25,318 nucleotides of DNA from JACTMI01 sp964618415 (lineage in GTDB: Bacteria; Acidobacteriota; Thermoanaerobaculia; Multivoradales; JAGPDF01): NCBI GenBank assembly GCA_964618415.1, contig CAZUAT010000051.1:1-25318 (forward strand). The letters run 5' to 3'. The position numbers and the translations under genes were made by a program. Of the stretch, positions 17,601-23,600 are shown piece by piece (within the stretch, counting starts at the first letter, position 1; each line of letters opens with the position of its first letter). The notes under the pieces are model-generated. The model was not told where the DNA came from and did no database searches. It saw only the letters and a program-made list of their open reading frames with translations.

Positions 17601-20600
17601 TCGATCGGGCGGGGAACGCTGCCGAGACCAGCCGCGACGTCGAGCGCGACTCGGTCGCGCCGACTGTCGCGATCCTCGACCCGGCGGCGGGGACGGTCGT
17701 ACCCGACGCCACGATCGAGGTGCGTGGGACCGCAGCGGACGACCATCTCGACCGGGTCGAGGTCCAGGGCACCACGGCGGCACTTGCCGGCGAGCAGTGG
17801 TCGATCGAGGTTGCTCTGACCGAAGGCGAGAACACGGTCGTCGCGCGTGCCATCGACACCCTCGGTCGACAAACCGAGGCGTCGGTCGTCGTGCGACGGG
17901 ACTCGACCGCGCCGGAGCTCACGATCACCGCGCCGGCCGAGGGGGCCCGCATCGCCGCCGCCGAGGTCGTGGTGGAGGGAACGGTCGCAGCTGAGGAAGG
18001 GCTTACCGTCACCGTCAACGGCGTGGCAGCGACCGTGGTCGGAGAGAGTTTCTCGGCGACCGTGCCCCTGGCAGAGGGTGAGAATCGGCTGATCGCCCGC
18101 GCCCGCGACGCTCAGGACAACACCGGCACGCGAACGCGGACGGTTTGGCGCGACGACGCGGCGCCGCGGCTGCTGCTGGCCGATCCACCCGACGGCGCGA
18201 TCGGCCTGGGGGCCGACAGCCGATTTCGTCTGACCTTCTCTGAGCCGATGGCAGAGCCCGTTGCGGGCGCCCTGCTGCTCGAGGCGGGCGATGGCGCCCC
18301 GCTCGCGACGACGCTGACGCGCTCGGGAGCGGTGATCGAAGCCGTCCCGGTCGCGCCGCTGCCGTCGGACGCCACCCTCTACCTGCGCCTGACGACCGCG
18401 CTGATCGACCTGTCCGGTCGTCCGCTCGAGGCCGAGCTTCTGCTCACCTTCCAGACCTCGGACGGCGTGGCGCCCGCGCCGCCCGTCGTGGCGCCGGTCC
18501 CGCCAGAGCGCCTTTGCGGCCCGAGCGTATCGATCGCCGGCAGCGCCGAGCCGACGGGCATCGTGGAGGCGATTGGCGGCGCCTGGCCGGTCTCGGCGCC
18601 GGTCGACTCGGCCGGCGGCTTCGAACTGACAATACCCCTGGCCACGGAGCGCCCGAACGCGATCACGCTTTCGGTGGTCGATCCGAGCGGCAACCGCTCC
18701 GACGGTGTAGCACTCACCGTCATCCACGACTGCGCTCCGCCGCGCGTTCTCGCCGCGCTGCCGGCAGCGCAGGAGGTGACGCTGGTCTTTTCCGAGGCGC
18801 TCGATCCGGCGTCGATCGTCGGCGCGGTTGCCGTCGACGACCTGCACGGGCCGCTCGACGGAGCCGAACTGTTGGGCGCCGACGGCGCATCGATCGTCTG
18901 GTCGGCAGTCGAACCGCTGCCCGAGCACGCCATCCGGGTCGAGGTTTCGACCGCGGTCACCGATCTCGCCGGCAATCCGCTCGCCTATCCGTGGAGCCAG
19001 GTCGTGAGCGCCGGCAGTGCCGGCAGTTTCCTGGCCGGCATCGTGCTCGACGATGCCACCGGCCGGCCGCTGGAGGGCGTGCGCGCCCAGGTGGTTCGCA
19101 CTAACGGTGCGCCGCCGCCGTCGCCCTGGCCCGAGCAGACCACCGGTGCGGACGGGCGCTTCTCGCTCGCAGTGCCGGCAGGAACCCATCAGGTGGCGTT
19201 CGAGCGCGTCGGCTACACGACGGCCCACCGTGTCGTCACCACCGAGCCCGACGGCGGCACCGACCTGTTCGATCCGCGCCTTGCGCCGCTCGGTCCGCCG
19301 GAAACGATCGACTCGGGTGGCGCGTTGCTGGTGCGCGAGGCCGCGCCCGGCGGCATCGCTGCCCTCACCCTCGACGTGCCCGCCGGCGCATACACGGCAC
19401 CGACCGGCGTGGCTCTCGTATCACTGTCGGAGCAGGGCCTGCCAGCTCTGTTGCCCTACGGCTGGTCGCCACGCGCCGCCGTCTGGTGGTGGTCGGCGGT
19501 GCCGCCAACGGCCCCTTCGACGCTGGCGGTCGCACTCGAACCCGGCCTCGCCCCGCACCGCGCGCTCGTGCGGTTCGATCTCAGCTCCCTGGCGTGGCGG
19601 GTCGAGCAGCTGATCGACCCGGCGGCCGTGCAACTGGTCGTGGAGTCAACCGGGGATGGCGTCTTCGCGATCGCCGACGCCGATCCGGCCCCGTTCACCG
19701 TGCCGGCGCCGGTGGTCGGACAGCTGTTGTCGTCACTGCCGCCTCCGCCCTTCGATCTCGTTTCTGCCGCCACCATCCTTTTCACGCCGGAGACGGTACT
19801 CCCGGATCAGACTGCGTTGGCGGACGTGTCGTACGCGGGCAGCGACGAGGCGCCGTCGGGCACGCCGCTCACGCTCGCGATCGCCGAGCAGCTGGAACTT
19901 CTCGATGGCTCGACACGGATCGAGCCGGCCTACCCGGCCGACCTCATCCTCTACCGGAGCACGGACGGCGCTGCCGGCTCGGTCTTCCGCTTGAAGCCCT
20001 CCGAGGCGGCTCGGCTACTCCCGCTCGATGAGGGAGAAGAGCAGGTCTCGGTGACCCACTACGCGGGCGAGACGGTGCGCGGCAACGTGCTCGGGCCGGA
20101 CGGCGGCACCGTCACCGACGAGGACGGCAACCGGATCGAAATCCCGGCCGGGGCCCTGCTCGCACCGACTCCCGTTTCGATCGCGACGTTCGATCCGAAC
20201 TCGACCGGGGTCGCGCTGCCAACCTGGCTCGAGGCGGTCGCGGCGCTCGACGTCGATCTGTCCGGTCGCACGCTGGCGCTCCCGGCAACCCTCAGCTTCG
20301 CGGTGAGCCCGGCGCCCGAGGCCGGCGAACGCGGTCTCGTCCTGCACCGATTCGCCACCGCGGACGGGCCACGCTGGCGGCCCGTGGCTGCGGCACTGCC
20401 CGCCGTCGGCGGCTGGGGGAGCGCGATCGACGCGCCGTCCGGCTGGCCCGGCGTCCGCAGCGGCGGACTCTTCCTGCTGGCGCGCGCGGTGGCGCCGTTC
20501 GGGTACTTCTCGGGTCGCGTCTTCGACGTCACCGGCGACCTGCTCGACGACGCGGCGGTCGACGCCGCAACGAGTGGCACGCTGCGGCAGCGCTCCGGAC

Positions 20601-23600
20601 CGGGCGGCAGCTACCTGCTTCCAGCTCCCATCGGTGTGACGTCGGTCACGGCACACGAGGCGCTGCACGGCAATGCGGTCACGGTCGACTCCGACATTCC
20701 GTCCGACGCCGCGCTCGTCCCGCTCGACCTGGCGCTCGCAGTAGTCGCGCCCACGGTCGTTGCGATCGTGCCGCCCGACGGCGCGGTCGACGTTCCGGTC
20801 GGCGTCGAGCCGCAGATCACCTTCAGCGAGCCAGTCGATCCGGCGACGGTCACGGCGATCGAACTGCGAACAGTGGCGGGCAGTGTCGTTCCGATCGACC
20901 GGATCGTGCAAGGTGGACTGGTCACGCTGGTGCCGCACGGTGATCTGGAAACCGGTACGCAGCACGAGCTGTATGTCGGTACTGGACTGCGGGACCGGCA
21001 GGGTTACGGAATCGTGGCCCCCGCCAGCTCGACCTTCACGACGGTAGCCGTGGCGGCACCCGGCGGGCTTGATCCGTCGCGCGTGCTGCTCTACGAGCCC
21101 GAGGCTTCGGGTCGCTCGCGCGTGCAGGGGCTTGCCGGCGCGGTCGATGCCGGGCTGCTCGTGTTCGTCGAGAATCTGAGCCGGTTCACCTCGACCGAGT
21201 CGATGGAGGCCGGGCCCTCGGGTCAGTTCGAACTGTGGATCGAAGCCGCAGTCGGCGATCACCTCCGTCTGCACGTGATCGTTCCGGGCGCCAACGAGGT
21301 GGTGCTCACTCTCGGGCCGTATCGAACGACGGACGGCCGGGGCGCCTGGATCGGGCCGGCTGGTGCCGTGATCACGACCGTGGACGGCTGGACTCTCGAC
21401 GTGCCGGACGGTGCGTTCGCGACATCGACGCGTGTTTCGGTCACGCCGCGCCCGGCCTCGGCGCCCGCGCCGGCTCAGCCGGAGACGTTCAGCCGCACGG
21501 CGGGCTTCATGCTCGACTTCGGTGGAGCATCGGCGACCAAAGCGATCCAGCTGCGACTGCCGGCTCCGCCGAACACGCCCGACATCGATCACCTCGTCCT
21601 GCGCGAGGTCTCCGGCCTCGGCCGCCGCGGCTGGATGCTGCACGCCTTCGCGCGCCTGGACGGCGATAGCCTGACGACGGCCGAAGTGGCGGCGCCGGCG
21701 CTGCGCGAGGGGGACGGCGAGGAAGGGGTCGCTGGCCGCGGCGGTCCGGAGGCGCCGCCGGAGAGCCTGCGTCCACCGGGGTCGGCGGCGATGCTGCCGG
21801 GGCTCGCGTTCGCGGGCAACTACACGGTCTCGCAGCCGACCGCCCCGCTGGGCTACTTCGCGATGCCGCTGGTCGCCGGCGTCGAGGCGGTCATCGAAAC
21901 CTCGTTCGAGGGGCTGTTGACGGTGGTCAACGGCGCCATCGAGCAACTGCTCGGCGGCGACGCGCTGCTGATTCCGACGCTGCTCGGGGCACCGGTCTCG
22001 TTCACCATCTTCGATCTGGGTTCCGGTTTCGTGCTGTTCGAGGGCGAGTTCGAACCGCCGGCGGACGACGGCAGCACGACCGAGCTGCCGCCGGCCCTCT
22101 ACGCCGACCAGCAGCCACCGCTGCCGGTCGGCGCCTCGCCGGTCCGCCTGCTGCGTCTGACGGCGGAGGCCGGGCGCACGGGGACTCTCGGCCCGGGTTT
22201 GTCCTATGTGGTCACGGACGATTCGCTCGCCGTCACGGGCTCGGCGAGCAGCGCGCCGGCCGGCCTCAAGGTCCGTCTGATCGGGCTGGATGACACGCTC
22301 ACGGCGTTCACGACGGCGGGTACAGACGGCGCCTTCTCGATCGATGTCCCGGTCACGGTCGGGCACCGCTATCTGCTGGCGATTGGGGCGCGGATCACCG
22401 GCGGGACCGCCTTGCGGGTCGAGTTCAGCGAGGCGATGGCGGCCGGCTTCGTCGGGCTCGACGTGCGCGATGCGAGCGGGGCGAGCTTGGCGCCGCTGGT
22501 CACCGCGGATGGCACTGCGGCGCGCGCGCTCATTCGGCCGCGCGGTGCCTGGCGGGCGGGGGAGAAACTGCAGCTCGAACTGAAGCCAGAGCTTGCCGAC
22601 GCCTCGGGCAACCGGTGGGAGCGGCAGCTCGTCGTCGAGCTCGAAGTCGAGGCGAGCGGCGTGCTCGACACCTACACGCTCGGGCGTGCGCAGGATCTGG
22701 CGCGGCTGGGCAATCTGCTGTTCGTCGCCGCCGACGAACAGGGGCTCGCAGTGCTCGACGTCTCGGACCCGGCGGCCATGACCGGCGTGCTGCCGGGCGG
22801 GGCGACGTTCCTCTTCCCGATGCAGGACCTCGTTCGCGGGGTGGCCGTCGATCCGCATGGCCGCGTGCTGGTTGCCGGTGGCGGCTCGCGCAACTTCGGG
22901 ATCCTGCGCATTTTCGATCCGCTGCGGCTGCCCGAGATCCTCGCCGCTCCGGACCCGATCGCAGAGCGCGGCCGCGCCTGGCGCGGCACGACGATCGTCT
23001 CCGATCAGGTCGGCGGCAGCGGCACGCAACTGCCGCCCGGCTATCCGCGTCGGGTGACGGCGCTGTCGAACGATCTGACCTCGATCTGGACGGCGGGCCA
23101 GACGGCACCCGATGGGCTCACCGCCGAGCTGCTCGACCCGCCGAGCCCCGGGGAACGCCGCCGGGTGCGCGTCGCCGGCGACGGGGCGGCGCCGCACGCG
23201 CCGGTGACTCTGCGCAATCTCGATCGACTGGGCTGGGAGAGAGTCGACGCAAACGGCTCGGGCGGCTTCATCGTCGAGCTGGCCGCCGAGCCGGGCGACC
23301 GGCTCGAGTTGCTGCGCAATCGCGAGTCGTACGCCTACGTGGCGACGCTCGGAGCCGGCATCGAGCTGGTGGACGTCAACCGGTTCTACGAGGCCGAGGA
23401 CACGCCGTCGCCGGGCTGGAGCGACGTGGTGGGCCTCTACAGCGGTGCGGGCGATCCGAATTTGATCCTGTGCAATCAGCAGGTGCCGGAGCTGTCGTCG
23501 GCGTTGATCGATCTCGGCGGCTTGTTCGAGGCCGAGGCGGTCCCGCAGCTCACAGCGGTATCGCTGGTGGCCTACCGGGGTCTCGCCCTGGTGGGCAGCG

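Noticed and set aside
15389..18151. Regular repeats considered as a CRISPR or tandem DNA array
   Set aside because: The periodicity of about 750 bp is at protein level within an open frame, and the DNA copies are diverged.
15476..19228. 1,250-codon open frame on the minus strand, apparently repetitive
   Set aside because: Its periodicity mirrors the Ig supermodule repeat on the plus strand. It has no signal or domain of its own.
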